Assembly: GCF_000718095.1 (NCBI RefSeq)
Contig: NZ_JOEI01000031.1
Location: forward strand, 1-64,000
Reading direction: 5' to 3'
Length of the DNA stretch: 64,000 nt
DNA from: Streptomyces scopuliridis RB72
GTDB taxonomy: Bacteria; Actinomycetota; Actinomycetes; Streptomycetales; Streptomycetaceae
A model generated the notes under the pieces. That model searched no databases. It worked only from the letters and a program-made list of their open reading frames with translations, and was not told the origin of the DNA. Shown here piece by piece: positions 9,099-18,981 of the stretch (position 1 is the first letter of the stretch; every line of letters begins with the position of its first letter). The position numbers and the translations under genes were made by a program.

Positions 9099-9878
9099 TC
9101 AGAGCAGGCCCGCCTCGTTCAGCAGGTAGGCGGTCATCGGGTCGTAGAAGCGCGGGTCCGTGACATGGTCGTCCAGTGGGACGGTCACCTCCAGCGTGCC
9201 TTCCGCCTCGGCGATGAAGAGGGCCGGGTCGTTGCAGTCCGCGTATCCGACCGAGTCCAGTCCGCGCTGGCCCGCGCACCCCGCCCAGCCGTGGTCCGCG
9301 ACCACCAGATCGGGCTGTGGTCTGCCCTCGCGCTCCAGACCGTCCAGGATCGCCCGCATCGGCTCCGGCGAGTGCGTGTGCCAGAGGGTCGCGGCGCGCT
9401 CCAGCATCGCGACATCGGCGAACTGGAAGACCATGCCCTCGTCGGCGGTGAGCCCGCCCGGGATCCGTACGATCTCGCAGCCCGCGGCCCGCAGGGCGTC
9501 CGCGGTCTGCCGGTGCACGTCCAGCAGCCCGCCGGGGTGGCCGGTCGCGAACAGTACGCGCTGCTTGCCGGCGGCGGCCTTGCGCAGCCGCGCGGCCAGC
9601 CGCTCCAGGCCGTCCACGGTCAGCTCGGGATCGATGGTGTCCTGGCCGGCCCGGTGCTCGGGGTCGTCGCTGACCCCGCACCGCTCGGCCATCACGGCGA
9701 GCACGTCCTGCTCGTCGGTCCAGCGGTCCCCCAGCTCCAGGCCGAGCCAGTAGTGGCGGTCTCCGTTGGCCAGCTTGCGGTAGTGGGAGAGGTTGTTGTC
9801 ACGGGGCGTCGCGACGTTCCCGGCGATACGCGTTCGGACGAGATGGTCGACAAGGGCGGCACGGCTCGGTATCGGCAT
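9099..9878 (-). CDS. Putative phosphatase, conserved actinobacterial family
   Basis: 259-aa soluble protein whose homologues in Streptomyces are labelled phosphatase. Visible conserved blocks are TPRDNNLSHYRKLANGDRHY, VLFATGHPGGLLDVHR, ADHGWAGCAGQRG and VTVPLDDHV. No well-known catalytic signature (HAD DxDx, PTP Cx5R) is obvious, so the label rests on family naming I recall rather than motif evidence. ATG start. It is convergent with the acyl-CoA dehydrogenase and sits downstream of a TetR gene on the same strand. Confidence 0.6.
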   Translation of the reverse strand: MPIPSRAALVDHLVRTRIAGNVATPRDNNLSHYRKLANGDRHYWLGLELGDRWTDEQDVLAVMAERCGVSDDPEHRAGQDTIDPELTVDGLERLAARLRKAAAGKQRVLFATGHPGGLLDVHRQTADALRAAGCEIVRIPGGLTADEGMVFQFADVAMLERAATLWHTHSPEPMRAILDGLEREGRPQPDLVVADHGWAGCAGQRGLDSVGYADCNDPALFIAEAEGTLEVTVPLDDHVTDPRFYDPMTAYLLNEAGLL

Positions 9879-10046
9879 GAGCCCATTGTGCCGTCCGGCC
9901 CGCGCGCCGCGCCGGGTGTCCCGGTTCCCGGACGGTCTTCGGCCGGTCTTCGACCAGCCCGGACTCCGTTACGCACCCGTCGGCGTGGTGCGCCGGGCCT
10001 CACCCGCGACCGGCAGCGTCCCCCCGGCGCGTCCGTACCGCCCGTC

Positions 10047-10706
10047 TCATCCGCGACCGGTGGCGTCCCCCGGCTCACCCATACCGCCCACCTCACCCGA
10101 CTCACCCGTCTCGCCCAGCGCCGCGAACGCGCCGTGCGCCAGGCGGCGCAGCAGCGATTCCGTCGCCGCGCGGCCCGGGAGGCCGCCGCCGGGCGAGCCG
10201 AGGTGCGGCGTCGAGTTCAGCAGGCCGAAGACCGCGTGGACCGCGCCGCGCGCCTGGGATTCCGGGACGGCCGGGTACAGCTCCCGTACGACCGTGACCC
10301 ACAGCTCCACGTACTGCCGCTGAAGCTGGCGCACCAGCTTGCGGTCGCTGTCCCTGAGGCGGTCCAGCTCGCGGTCGTGGAGGGTGATCAGCGGGCGGTC
10401 GTCGAGGGCGAAGTCGATATGTCCGTCGATCAGCGAGGCCAGTACGGCTGCCGGGTCACCGGCCGCGCCCGCGCCCCGTACGCGCAGCTTCCCGCCGTCC
10501 AGCAGCCGTCCGCTGATGCCGACCAGCAGCTCGGCGAGCATCGCGTCCTTGCCCGCGAAATGGCGGTACAGACCGGGCCCGCTGATGCCGACGGCCGCCC
10601 CTATCTCGTCGACACCGACGCCGTGGAACCCGCGCTCGGCGAAGAGGCGCGCTGCCTCGCTGAGGATCTGCTCGCGGCGGGTCGGGGCCGCGGTCCTGGT
10701 GCTCAT
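10047..10706 (-). CDS. TetR-family regulator of the adjacent leucine-catabolism operon
   Basis: 219-aa TetR-type repressor: N-terminal helix-turn-helix (ILSEAARLFAERGFHGVGVD, then EIGAAVGISGPGLYRHFAGK) and a helical ligand-binding domain. The C-terminus from about residue 195 is low-complexity Gly/Glu. It is divergent from the carboxyltransferase gene, with two related GTTA-N8-TAAC sites in the gap, so it most likely represses that operon and itself, with an acyl-CoA as plausible effector. ATG start at 10706. Confidence 0.85.
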   Translation of the reverse strand: MSTRTAAPTRREQILSEAARLFAERGFHGVGVDEIGAAVGISGPGLYRHFAGKDAMLAELLVGISGRLLDGGKLRVRGAGAAGDPAAVLASLIDGHIDFALDDRPLITLHDRELDRLRDSDRKLVRQLQRQYVELWVTVVRELYPAVPESQARGAVHAVFGLLNSTPHLGSPGGGLPGRAATESLLRRLAHGAFAALGETGESGEVGGMGEPGDATGRG

Positions 10707-10729
10707 GAGAAATCATTCTAGACAGGGCC

Positions 10730-10774
10730 GTTAGCGGTCGTTAACCTGAAGGCAACACGTTAACGCTCACTAAC
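10730..10774. promoter_or_regulatory. Two GTTA-N8-TAAC operator-like sites
   Basis: GTTAGCGGTCGTTAAC (10730-10745) and GTTAACGCTCACTAAC (10759-10774) each have GTTA/TAAC arms spaced by 8 nt, and are also near reverse complements of each other (13 of 16). Centres are 29 bp apart. They occupy the divergent gap between the tetR-like gene and the carboxyltransferase gene, ideal for a TetR repressor controlling both. Confidence 0.65.
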
Positions 10775-10805
10775 ACCAGTGAACCCAGCGAGGGGGCTAC
10801 GAGCG

Positions 10806-12437
10806 ATGCGGCAGGCACCAGTGCTGGCGAGCGCCGCCGATCCGGCGTCCGAGGCATGGCGGGCCAATGAGGCGGCCCATCAGGAGCTGGCCGACGGCCT
10901 GCGCTCCCGGCTCGTCGCCGCGCGCCTCGGCGGCGGCGAGAAGGCCCGCGCCCGGCACACCGCGCGCGGGAAACTGCTCCCGCGCGACCGCGTGGACACC
11001 CTCCTCGACCCCGGCTCGCCCTTCCTGGAACTGGCGCCGCTCGCGGCCGAGGGGATGTACGGCGGGGCCGCCCCGGCCGCCGGGGTGATCGCCGGGATCG
11101 GCCGGGTCAGTGGCCGCGAGTGCGTGGTGGTCGCCAATGACGCCACGGTCAAGGGCGGTACGTACTACCCGATGACGGTGAAGAAACACCTCCGCGCCCA
11201 GGAAGTGGCTCTGGAGAACCGCCTCCCCTGCCTCTATCTGGTGGACTCCGGCGGCGCCTTCCTGCCGATGCAGGACGAGGTCTTCCCCGACCGCGACCAC
11301 TTCGGCCGGATCTTCTACAACCAGGCCCGGATGTCCGGCGCCGGTATCCCGCAGATCGCCGCGGTGCTCGGCTCCTGTACGGCGGGCGGCGCGTACGTCC
11401 CGGCGATGAGCGACGAGGCCGTGATCGTCCGCGGGCAGGGCACGATCTTCCTGGGCGGGCCGCCGCTGGTGAAGGCGGCGACCGGCGAGGTCGTCACAGC
11501 CGAGGAGCTGGGCGGCGGCGAGGTCCACTCCCGGGTCTCGGGAGTCACCGACCATCTCGCCGAGGACGACGCGCACGCGCTGCGCATCGTCCGCACGATC
11601 GTCTCCACGCTCCCCGCGCGCGGCCCGCTCCCCTGGTCCGTCGAGCCGGTGGAGGAGCCCAAGGTGGACCCCGCCGGGCTGTACGGCGCGGTGCCGGTGG
11701 ATTCCCGTACGCCCTACGACGTCCGCGAGGTGATCGCGCGGCTGGTCGACGGCTCGCGGTTCACCGAGTTCAAGGCCGAGTTCGGGACCACGCTGGTCAC
11801 CGGCTTCGCGCGGATCCACGGCCATCCGGTCGGCGTCATCGCCAACAACGGCATCCTGTTCTCCGAGTCCGCCCAGAAGGGCGCGCATTTCATCGAGCTG
11901 TGCGACCAGCGCGGGATCCCGCTGCTCTTCCTCCAGAACATCTCGGGCTTCATGGTCGGCCGGGACTACGAGGCGGGCGGGATCGCCAAGCACGGCGCGA
12001 AGATGGTGACGGCCGTCGCCTGCGCGCGGGTGCCGAAGCTGACGGTCGTGGTCGGCGGTTCGTACGGCGCGGGCAACTACTCGATGTGCGGCCGGGCCTA
12101 CTCCCCCCGCTTCCTGTGGATGTGGCCCAACGCCAAGATCTCGGTGATGGGCGGCGAGCAGGCCGCGTCCGTGCTGGCCACCGTCAAGCGCGACCAGATC
12201 GAGGGGCGCGGCGAGGAGTGGCCGGCCGAGGCCGAGGAGTCCTTCAAGGACCCGATCCGCGCGCAGTACGAGACCCAGGGCAACGCCTACTACGCGACCG
12301 CGCGGCTCTGGGACGACGGCGTGATCGACCCGCTGGAGACCCGCCAGGTGGTGGGTCTGGCCCTGACCGCGTGTGCCAACGCCCCACTGCCCCCGAGGGA
12401 CAGCGCGGCGCAGGGCTTCGGCGTCTTCCGGATGTGA
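10806..12437 (+). CDS. Acyl-CoA carboxylase carboxyltransferase subunit (methylcrotonyl-CoA type)
   Basis: 543-aa beta subunit that transfers CO2 from carboxybiotin to an acyl-CoA. Both crotonase-like halves are present: [20 protein letters not shown] and [16 protein letters not shown] in the first, and [20 protein letters not shown] and [19 protein letters not shown] in the second. The [10 protein letters not shown] and [12 protein letters not shown] segments are typical of methylcrotonyl- and geranyl-CoA carboxylases. ATG 10806 follows GCGAGGGGGC; an in-frame GTG at 10779 is less likely. First gene of an operon with biotin carboxylase, HMG-CoA lyase and an acyl-CoA dehydrogenase, which points to leucine/isovalerate degradation. 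Confidence 0.9.
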   Translation: MRQAPVLASAADPASEAWRANEAAHQELADGLRSRLVAARLGGGEKARARHTARGKLLPRDRVDTLLDPGSPFLELAPLAAEGMYGGAAPAAGVIAGIGRVSGRECVVVANDATVKGGTYYPMTVKKHLRAQEVALENRLPCLYLVDSGGAFLPMQDEVFPDRDHFGRIFYNQARMSGAGIPQIAAVLGSCTAGGAYVPAMSDEAVIVRGQGTIFLGGPPLVKAATGEVVTAEELGGGEVHSRVSGVTDHLAEDDAHALRIVRTIVSTLPARGPLPWSVEPVEEPKVDPAGLYGAVPVDSRTPYDVREVIARLVDGSRFTEFKAEFGTTLVTGFARIHGHPVGVIANNGILFSESAQKGAHFIELCDQRGIPLLFLQNISGFMVGRDYEAGGIAKHGAKMVTAVACARVPKLTVVVGGSYGAGNYSMCGRAYSPRFLWMWPNAKISVMGGEQAASVLATVKRDQIEGRGEEWPAEAEESFKDPIRAQYETQGNAYYATARLWDDGVIDPLETRQVVGLALTACANAPLPPRDSAAQGFGVFRM

Positions 12438-12445
12438 GGGTGGGA

Positions 12446-14419
12446 ATGTTCGACACGGTTCTGATCGCCAACCGCGGCGAGATCGCGGTCCGCGTCATCC
12501 GCACCCTGCGCGCGCTGGGCGTGCGCTCGGTCGCGGTGTTCAGCGACGCGGACGCGGATGCCCGGCATGTACGGGAGGCCGACACCGCCGTACGGATCGG
12601 GCCCGCCGCCGCGGCCGAGAGCTATCTCCGCGTCGACCGGCTGCTGGAGGCGGCGGCCCGTACCGGCGCGCGGGCGGTCCACCCCGGCTATGGCTTCCTC
12701 GCCGAGAACGCCGCCTTCGCGCGCGCCTGCGCGGACGCGGGGCTGGTCTTCGTCGGCCCGCCCGCCCCCGCCATCGCGCTGATGGGCGACAAGATCCGCG
12801 CCAAGGAGACCGTACGGACCGCCGGGGTCCCGGTGGTGCCCGGCTCCTCGGGCGGCGGACTGAGCGATGACCAGCTGGCCGAGGCGGCGCGCGGGATCGG
12901 CATGCCGGTGCTGCTGAAGCCCTCGGCGGGCGGCGGCGGCAAGGGCATGCGGCTGGTGCGGTCCGAGGCGGCGCTCGCCGAGGAGATCGCGGCGGCCCGG
13001 CGCGAGGCGCGCTCCTCCTTCGGGGACGACACGCTCCTGGTGGAGCGCTGGGTGGACCGCCCGCGCCATATCGAGATCCAGGTCCTGGCGGACACCCATG
13101 GGAACGTGGTGCATCTGGGCGAGCGCGAGTGCTCGCTCCAGCGCCGCCACCAGAAGGTCATCGAGGAGGCGCCGTCCGTCCTGCTGGACGAGGCGACGCG
13201 CGCGGCGATGGGCGAGGCGGCGGTCCGGGCGGCGCGCTCGTGCGGATACGCGGGCGCGGGCACGGTCGAGTTCATCGTCCCCGGCGGCGACCCGTCGTCG
13301 TACTTCTTCATGGAGATGAACACCCGCCTCCAGGTCGAGCACCCCGTGACCGAGCTGGCGGTGTCGGTCGGCGGGAAGCGCGGCCTGGATCTGGTGGAGT
13401 GGCAGCTGCGGATCGCCTCCGGCGAGGAACTGCCCTTCGGCCAGGACGACATCGCGTTCGACGGCCATGCGGTGGAGGCGCGCGTCTGCGCCGAGGATCC
13501 CGCCCGCGGCTTCCTGCCCTCCGGCGGTACGGTGCTCGCCCTGCGCGAGCCGGAGGGCGACGGCGTACGGACCGACTCGGGCCTCTCCGAGGGCGCGGAC
13601 GTCGGCAGCGCCTACGACCCGATGCTCTCCAAGGTCATCGCGTACGGCCCCGACCGCGCCACGGCCCTGCGCAGACTCCGCGCGGCGCTCGCGGAGACGG
13701 TCACGCTCGGGGTCCCGACGAACGCGGGCTTCCTGCGCCGGCTGCTGGCCCACCCCTCGGTGGCCGCGGGCGAGCTGGACACGGGGCTGGTCGAGCGCGA
13801 GGCGGCCGGGCTGCTGGCGGAGACGGTCCCGCCGGAGGTGTACGCGGCCGCGGCGGCGGTCCGTCAGTCGGGGCTGCTGCCGCCCGCGACCGCGGAATGG
13901 GTGGACCCCTTCTCCGTACCGTACGGCTGGCGCCTCGGCGGCGTACCCCAGCCGGTCCGCCATCCGCTGCGGGTTGCGGGACTTGAACCCGTGACGCGGG
14001 AGGCGCCGCCCGCGGACCGGTTCCGGGTGGAGCCCGGTCGGGTCACGGTCACCATGGACGGGGTGACCCACACCTTCCACCGCGCGGGCGACTGGCTCGG
14101 CAGGGACGGGGACAGCTGGCACGTCCAGGACTTCGACCCCGTCGAGGCGGCTCTGCGCGGGGCCGCCGGGGCGGGCGGTGTGGACGCGCTGACCGCGCCG
14201 ATGCCCGGGACGGTCACCGTCGTCAAGGTGGCCGTCGGCGACGAGGTGACGGCCGGTCAGAGTCTGCTGGTCGTGGAGGCGATGAAGATGGAGCACGTCA
14301 TCTCCGCGCCGCACGGCGGCACGGTCACCGAGCTGGACGTCACCCCCGGCTCCACCGTCGCCATGGATCAGGTACTGGCCGTCGTCGCGCCGGCCGGCCC
14401 CGCCGAGGAGGAGTCATGA
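12446..14419 (+). CDS. Biotin-dependent acyl-CoA carboxylase alpha subunit
   Basis: 657-aa fusion of biotin carboxylase and biotin carboxyl carrier domains. N-terminal [22 protein letters not shown]-grasp loop [11 protein letters not shown], and the carboxylase signature [16 protein letters not shown] identify the BC domain; the C-terminal lipoyl-like domain ends in VEAMKMEHV with the biotinylated Lys at residue 614. The segment between them is the short BT-like linker of methylcrotonyl-CoA carboxylase-type subunits. ATG 12446 lies 8 nt after the carboxyltransferase stop with a GTGAGGGTGGGA ribosome site. Its stop overlaps the HMG-CoA lyase start (ATGA). With the preceding gene it forms the holoenzyme. 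Confidence 0.92.
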   Translation: MFDTVLIANRGEIAVRVIRTLRALGVRSVAVFSDADADARHVREADTAVRIGPAAAAESYLRVDRLLEAAARTGARAVHPGYGFLAENAAFARACADAGLVFVGPPAPAIALMGDKIRAKETVRTAGVPVVPGSSGGGLSDDQLAEAARGIGMPVLLKPSAGGGGKGMRLVRSEAALAEEIAAARREARSSFGDDTLLVERWVDRPRHIEIQVLADTHGNVVHLGERECSLQRRHQKVIEEAPSVLLDEATRAAMGEAAVRAARSCGYAGAGTVEFIVPGGDPSSYFFMEMNTRLQVEHPVTELAVSVGGKRGLDLVEWQLRIASGEELPFGQDDIAFDGHAVEARVCAEDPARGFLPSGGTVLALREPEGDGVRTDSGLSEGADVGSAYDPMLSKVIAYGPDRATALRRLRAALAETVTLGVPTNAGFLRRLLAHPSVAAGELDTGLVEREAAGLLAETVPPEVYAAAAAVRQSGLLPPATAEWVDPFSVPYGWRLGGVPQPVRHPLRVAGLEPVTREAPPADRFRVEPGRVTVTMDGVTHTFHRAGDWLGRDGDSWHVQDFDPVEAALRGAAGAGGVDALTAPMPGTVTVVKVAVGDEVTAGQSLLVVEAMKMEHVISAPHGGTVTELDVTPGSTVAMDQVLAVVAPAGPAEEES

Positions 14420-15363
14420 CCGAAGGACTGCCCATGGCGGTGCCCGCGCAGGGCCTGCCGCCCCGGGTCCGTATCCATGAGGTGGGCGCGCGCGACGGAC
14501 TCCAGAACGAGAAGGCCGTCGTACCGACCGAGGTCAAGGCGGAGTTCATCCACCGCCTGGCCCACGCCGGGCTGACCACCATCGAGGCGACCAGCTTCGT
14601 CCGCCCCGAATGGGTGCCCCAACTGGCCGATGCCGAGCGGCTGTTCCCGATGCTCGCCGACCTCGGCGGCGCCCCCGACATCGAGCTTCCCGTGCTCGTG
14701 CCGAACGGGCGCGGGCTGGACCGCGCCATCGCGCTGGGCGCCCGCCGTATCGCCGTGTTCGGCAGCGCCACGGAATCCTTCGCCAAGGCCAATCTCAACC
14801 GGACGGTCGACGAGTCGCTCGCCATGTTCGAGCCGGTCGTCGCCAGGGCCCGGGACGACCGGATGTGGGTCCGCGGCTATCTCTCGATGTGCTTCGGCGA
14901 CCCCTGGGAAGGCCCGGTCCCGATCCACCAGGTCGTCAGGGTCGCCAAGGCCCTGCGGGACATGGGGTGCGACGAGCTGAGCCTCGGGGACACCATCGGT
15001 GTCGCTACCCCCGGCCATGTGCAGACGCTCCTCGCCGAACTGAACGAGGAGGGCGTACCGACCGACGTCCTCGCGGTGCATTTCCACGACACGTACGGCC
15101 AGGCGCTCGCCAACACCCTCGCGGCGCTCCAGCACGGGGTGACCACCGTGGACGCCTCCGCGGGCGGCCTCGGCGGCTGCCCGTACGCGAAGAGCGCGAC
15201 CGGAAATCTCGCCACCGAAGACCTCGTGTGGATGCTCGACGGCCTCGGTATCGAAACCGGCGTCGATCTCGGCCGGCTCGTCGCCACCAGCGGCTGGCTG
15301 GCCGAACGGCTGGGCCGCCCCAGCCCCTCCCGTACCGTACGCGCCCTCTCCCACAAGGAGTGA
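14416..15363 (+). CDS. Hydroxymethylglutaryl-CoA lyase
   Basis: 315-aa TIM-barrel lyase cleaving HMG-CoA to acetoacetate and acetyl-CoA, the last step of leucine degradation. The HMGL-like signature [11 protein letters not shown] carries the catalytic Arg26/Asp27, and the C-terminal [15 protein letters not shown] loop carries the catalytic Cys255. The ATG overlaps the biotin-carboxylase stop by 4 nt. Its presence next to the carboxylase subunits is the strongest evidence that the operon handles methylcrotonyl-CoA. Confidence 0.93.
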   Translation: MTEGLPMAVPAQGLPPRVRIHEVGARDGLQNEKAVVPTEVKAEFIHRLAHAGLTTIEATSFVRPEWVPQLADAERLFPMLADLGGAPDIELPVLVPNGRGLDRAIALGARRIAVFGSATESFAKANLNRTVDESLAMFEPVVARARDDRMWVRGYLSMCFGDPWEGPVPIHQVVRVAKALRDMGCDELSLGDTIGVATPGHVQTLLAELNEEGVPTDVLAVHFHDTYGQALANTLAALQHGVTTVDASAGGLGGCPYAKSATGNLATEDLVWMLDGLGIETGVDLGRLVATSGWLAERLGRPSPSRTVRALSHKE

Positions 15364-15369
15364 CCATCG

Positions 15370-16545
15370 ATGTCCCTGGACCACCGGCTCTCCGCCGAGC
15401 ATGAAGAACTGCGCCGCACTGTCGAGGAGTTCGCCCGCGAGGTCGTCGCGCCCAAGATCGGCGACTTCTACGAGCGGCATGAGTTCCCCTACGAGATCGT
15501 CCGTGAGATGGGCCGGATGGGGCTGTTCGGGCTGCCGTTCCCGGAGGAGTACGGCGGCATGGGCGGCGACTATCTCGCGCTCGGTATCGCCCTGGAGGAG
15601 CTGGCCCGTGTCGACTCCTCGGTGGCGATCACCCTGGAGGCCGGGGTCTCGCTGGGCGCCATGCCCATCCACCGCTTCGGTACGGAGGAGCAGAAGCGTG
15701 AGTGGCTGCCCCGGCTCTGCTCGGGCGAGCTGCTCGGCGCGTTCGGCCTGACGGAACCGGACTGCGGTTCGGACGCGGGCGGCACGCGCACCACCGCCGT
15801 GCGCGACGGCGACTCCTGGGTGATCAATGGCACCAAGTGCTTCATCACCAACTCCGGTACGGACATCACCGGCCTGGTCACGGTCACCGCCGTCACCGGC
15901 CGCAAGGAGGACGGCCGTCCGGAGATCTCCTCGATCATCGTGCCGTCGGGCACCCCCGGCTTCACGGTCGCCGCCCCGTACTCGAAGGTCGGCTGGAACG
16001 CGTCGGACACCCGCGAGCTGTCGTTCGCGGACGTCCGGGTCCCGCTGGGCCATCTGCTGGGCGAGGAGGGCCGCGGGTACGCGCAGTTCCTGCGGATCCT
16101 CGACGAGGGCAGGATCGCGATCTCCGCGCTGGCGACCGGGCTCGCCCAGGGGTGTGTGGACGAGTCGGTGGCGTACGCGCGCGAGCGGCACGCCTTCGGC
16201 CGGCCGATCGGCGCCAACCAGGCCATCCAGTTCAAGATCGCCGACATGGAGATGCGCGCGCACATGGCGCGGATCGGCTGGCGGGACGCGGCCTCCCGGC
16301 TGGCGCACGGCGAGCCGTTCAAGAAGGAGGCGGCGCTGGCGAAGCTCTACTCCTCGACCGTCGCCGTCGACAACGCCCGTGAAGCCACCCAGATCCATGG
16401 CGGATACGGCTTCATGAATGAGTATCCGGTGGCCAGGATGTGGCGCGACTCCAAGATCCTGGAGATCGGTGAGGGAACGAGCGAGGTCCAGCGGATGCTG
16501 ATCGCACGGGAGTTGGGGCTGGCGGATCTGACTCCGACGGGCTGA
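15370..16545 (+). CDS. Acyl-CoA dehydrogenase, probably isovaleryl-CoA dehydrogenase
   Basis: 391-aa FAD acyl-CoA dehydrogenase. Features include FPEEYGGMGGDYLALGIALE, the flavin-binding FGLTEPDCGSDAGGTRTTAV, and the C-terminal QIHGGYGFMNEYPVARMWRD and EIGEGTSEVQRMLIARELGL. It starts 6 nt after the HMG-CoA lyase stop and is the last gene of the operon, so isovaleryl-CoA is the probable substrate, supplying methylcrotonyl-CoA to the carboxylase. Specificity is inferred from operon context. Confidence 0.88.
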   Translation: MSLDHRLSAEHEELRRTVEEFAREVVAPKIGDFYERHEFPYEIVREMGRMGLFGLPFPEEYGGMGGDYLALGIALEELARVDSSVAITLEAGVSLGAMPIHRFGTEEQKREWLPRLCSGELLGAFGLTEPDCGSDAGGTRTTAVRDGDSWVINGTKCFITNSGTDITGLVTVTAVTGRKEDGRPEISSIIVPSGTPGFTVAAPYSKVGWNASDTRELSFADVRVPLGHLLGEEGRGYAQFLRILDEGRIAISALATGLAQGCVDESVAYARERHAFGRPIGANQAIQFKIADMEMRAHMARIGWRDAASRLAHGEPFKKEAALAKLYSSTVAVDNAREATQIHGGYGFMNEYPVARMWRDSKILEIGEGTSEVQRMLIARELGLADLTPTG

Positions 16546-16590
16546 GGCTCGGCCGGTGCGCGGGCCGGCCAATTCCTGAGGCAATAAGTG

Positions 16591-16605
16591 AGGTTAGGCT
16601 AACCT
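16591..16605. promoter_or_regulatory. Iron box (DmdR/DtxR-type operator) upstream of desF
   Basis: AGGTTAGGCTAACCT is a perfect 7+1+7 palindrome that matches the core of the Streptomyces DmdR1 iron box. It lies about 40 nt before the desF start, so desF should be repressed by Fe2+-DmdR1 when iron is plentiful. Confidence 0.88.
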
Positions 16606-16645
16606 ACTTTCTATTCCTCAGGACCCGCGCACAGAAGGCCGACCG

Positions 16646-17491
16646 ATGCCCATGAAGACGGCTGAGACCACCCCGTTCCGTTTCTTCTCCCTCCAGGTCA
16701 TACGGACACGGCGGCTCGGCCCGTCCCTGGTCCGTATCACCTTCGGCGGCGAGGACCTGACCGGCCTCGCCGCGGGCGGCCGCGACCAGAGCCTCTCCCT
16801 CTTCCTGCCGCACCCGGGCCGGCGCGCGCCCGTCGTCCCCGTCGAGGAGGGCGACGGATGGTGGGCCGCCTGGCGGGCGCTGCCCGCCGGCGTACGGGCC
16901 GTGATGCGCTCGTACACCCTGCGGGAGCAGCGGCGCGACCCGGACGAGGCCGATATCGACTTCGCGCTGCACGCCGACGGCGGCCCCGCCTGCCGCTGGG
17001 CGGAGCGCGCCTCACCCGGCGACCGGGTGCTGATCCTGGGCCCGGCCGTCGCGGACAACACCGCCGTACGTTTCCGGCCGCCCGCCGGCACCGACTCCGT
17101 ACTGATCTGGGCCGATGAGACGGCCCTGCCCGCCGCCTCGGCGATTCTGGAGTGGCTGCCGGCCGGGCTGCCCGCCGATATCTGGCTCGATGTGCCGTTC
17201 TCCGGCGACCGCCATCCGCTGCGCACCGCCGCCGACGCCAGGATCACCTGGCTGATACGGGAGGAGGGCGCGCCCACCGCGCTGGAGGCCGTACGCGCCG
17301 CCGGGCCGCGCGGCGACGCACCGTATGCCTGGATCGCCGGGGAGTCGGGGACCGTCAAGGCGCTGCGCCGCCATCTGGTCCATGAGCGCGGGATCGACCG
17401 GCGGCACGTCACGTTCACCGGCTACTGGCGACGGGGCCTGAGCGAGGAGCAGTTGCGGGAGGAGGCGGCCTCCCGAGTGGGTAAAGGTTAG
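16646..17491 (+). CDS. desF: Siderophore-interacting flavoprotein (ferric-siderophore reductase)
   Basis: 281-aa SIP-family protein with an N-terminal FAD-binding barrel (VRITFGGEDLTG, then VMRSYTLRE, the RxYT flavin motif) and a C-terminal NAD(P)H-binding SIP domain (IWADETALPAASAILEWLPA, YAWIAGESGTVKALRRHLV, FTGYWRRG). Such proteins reduce ferric siderophores in the cytoplasm. It follows a perfect iron box and precedes desA in the same orientation. In S. coelicolor the equivalent gene is preceded by the ferrioxamine-binding lipoprotein desE; here the upstream neighbour is instead the leucine-catabolism acyl-CoA dehydrogenase. The desA iron box overlaps its stop codon. Confidence 0.88.
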   Translation: MPMKTAETTPFRFFSLQVIRTRRLGPSLVRITFGGEDLTGLAAGGRDQSLSLFLPHPGRRAPVVPVEEGDGWWAAWRALPAGVRAVMRSYTLREQRRDPDEADIDFALHADGGPACRWAERASPGDRVLILGPAVADNTAVRFRPPAGTDSVLIWADETALPAASAILEWLPAGLPADIWLDVPFSGDRHPLRTAADARITWLIREEGAPTALEAVRAAGPRGDAPYAWIAGESGTVKALRRHLVHERGIDRRHVTFTGYWRRGLSEEQLREEAASRVGKG

Positions 17492-17509
17492 GTTAGGTTA
17501 ACCTTACCT
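17490..17509. promoter_or_regulatory. Iron box upstream of desA, overlapping the desF stop
   Basis: AGGTTAGGTTAACCTTACCT is a 20-bp inverted repeat centred on GGTTAACC with one mismatched pair. It sits 27 nt before the desA start, and its left edge overlaps the TAG of desF. It is the expected Fe-DmdR1 operator of the biosynthetic desABCD genes, implying a separate promoter from desF. Confidence 0.85.
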
Positions 17510-17535
17510 TCACCCACACGTCCGGGAGGACCTTG

Positions 17536-18981
17536 ATGCGTGCGCACCTGCTCAATGACGCGACGGCGGAGCGCTACCGGCGCTCCGTGACCGAGGGAGT
17601 CGAGCGGGTGGCGGACCGACTCGCCACGACGAAAAGGCCGTTCACCGGAGTCACACCGGAAGCGCTGGCCCCGGTCGTGTCCGCCGTCGATCTGGACCGG
17701 CCCCTGGGAGACGCCTCCGCCGCCCTCGACGAACTGGAGCGCGTCTATCTCAGGGACGCCGTCTACTTCCATCACCCCCGCTATCTCGCCCATCTCAACT
17801 GCCCGGTCGTCATCCCCGCGGTGCTCGGCGAGACCGTGCTCTCCGCCGTCAACTCCTCGCTCGACACCTGGGACCAGAGCGCGGGCGGCACCCTGATCGA
17901 GCGCCGGCTGATCGACTGGACGGCGGGCCGCATCGGACTCGGCGCGTCCGCAGACGGGGTCTTCACGTCCGGTGGTACGCAGTCCAACCTCCAGGCCCTG
18001 CTGCTCGCCCGCGAGGAGGCCAAGGCGGACACGCCCACGAAACTGCGCGTCCTCACCTCCGAGTGCAGCCACTTCAGCGTGCAGAAGTCGGCCACCCTGC
18101 TCGGGCTCGGCCCCGACGCCGTCGTGTCCGTACCCTGCGACCGCGACAAGCGCATGCGGACCGTCGCCCTCGCCGCCGAGCTGGAACGCTGCCGCGCCGA
18201 GGGCCTGATCCCGATGGCCGTCGTCGCGACCGCGGGCACCACCGACTTCGGCTCCATCGACCCGCTGCCCGAGATCGCCGCGCTCTGCGCGCAGTACGGC
18301 ACCTGGCTGCATGTCGACGCGGCGTACGGCTGCGGACTGCTGGCCTCCACCACCCGCCGCTCACTCCTCGACGGCATCGAGCACGCCGACTCCGTCACCG
18401 TCGACTACCACAAGTCCTTCTTCCAGCCGGTGAGTTCCTCGGCCGTGCTGGTCCGGGACGGGGCCACGCTGCGCCATGCCACGTACCACGCGGACTATCT
18501 CAATCCGCGCAGGACGGTGGAGGAGCGCATCCCCAACCAGGTCGACAAGTCCCTCCAGACCACCCGCCGCTTCGACGCCCTCAAACTGTGGATGACCCTG
18601 CGCGTGATGGGCGCGGACGGGATCGGGCAGCTCTTCGACGAGGTGTGCGAGCTGGCCGCCGAGGGCTGGCGGCTGCTCGCCGCGGACCCGCGCTACGACG
18701 TCGTCGTGGAGCCCCGGCTCTCCACGCTCGTCTTCCGCTATGTCCCCGCCCGTATCACCAGCCCCTCGGCGATCGACCGGGCCAATCTGCACGCCCGCAA
18801 GGCGCTGTTCGCCTCCGGCGAGGCCGTGGTCGCGGGGACGAGCGTCGGCGGCCGTCAGTACCTCAAGTTCACCCTGCTCAACCCCGAGACCTCGATCCGG
18901 GACATCGCGGCCGTCCTCGATCTGATCGCCGGCCACGCCGAGCAGTACCTGGGAGGAGAGAACCTTGTCCGCGCCTCGTGA
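17536..18981 (+). CDS. desA: Lysine decarboxylase (PLP-dependent) of desferrioxamine synthesis
   Basis: 481-aa group II PLP decarboxylase that makes cadaverine from lysine, the first step of desferrioxamine biosynthesis. Motifs: [31 protein letters not shown], and the PLP-lysine segment [18 protein letters not shown] 17536 is preceded by GGGAGGA with 5-nt spacing; an in-frame TTG just before it is less likely. It overlaps desB by 17 nt. An iron box controls the promoter region. Confidence 0.95.
   Translation: MRAHLLNDATAERYRRSVTEGVERVADRLATTKRPFTGVTPEALAPVVSAVDLDRPLGDASAALDELERVYLRDAVYFHHPRYLAHLNCPVVIPAVLGETVLSAVNSSLDTWDQSAGGTLIERRLIDWTAGRIGLGASADGVFTSGGTQSNLQALLLAREEAKADTPTKLRVLTSECSHFSVQKSATLLGLGPDAVVSVPCDRDKRMRTVALAAELERCRAEGLIPMAVVATAGTTDFGSIDPLPEIAALCAQYGTWLHVDAAYGCGLLASTTRRSLLDGIEHADSVTVDYHKSFFQPVSSSAVLVRDGATLRHATYHADYLNPRRTVEERIPNQVDKSLQTTRRFDALKLWMTLRVMGADGIGQLFDEVCELAAEGWRLLAADPRYDVVVEPRLSTLVFRYVPARITSPSAIDRANLHARKALFASGEAVVAGTSVGGRQYLKFTLLNPETSIRDIAAVLDLIAGHAEQYLGGENLVRAS

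Noticed and set aside
14368..16584. 738-codon minus-strand frame opposite HMG-CoA lyase and acyl-CoA dehydrogenase
   Set aside because: Arg/Gln-rich shadow with no motifs; both plus-strand genes are certain.
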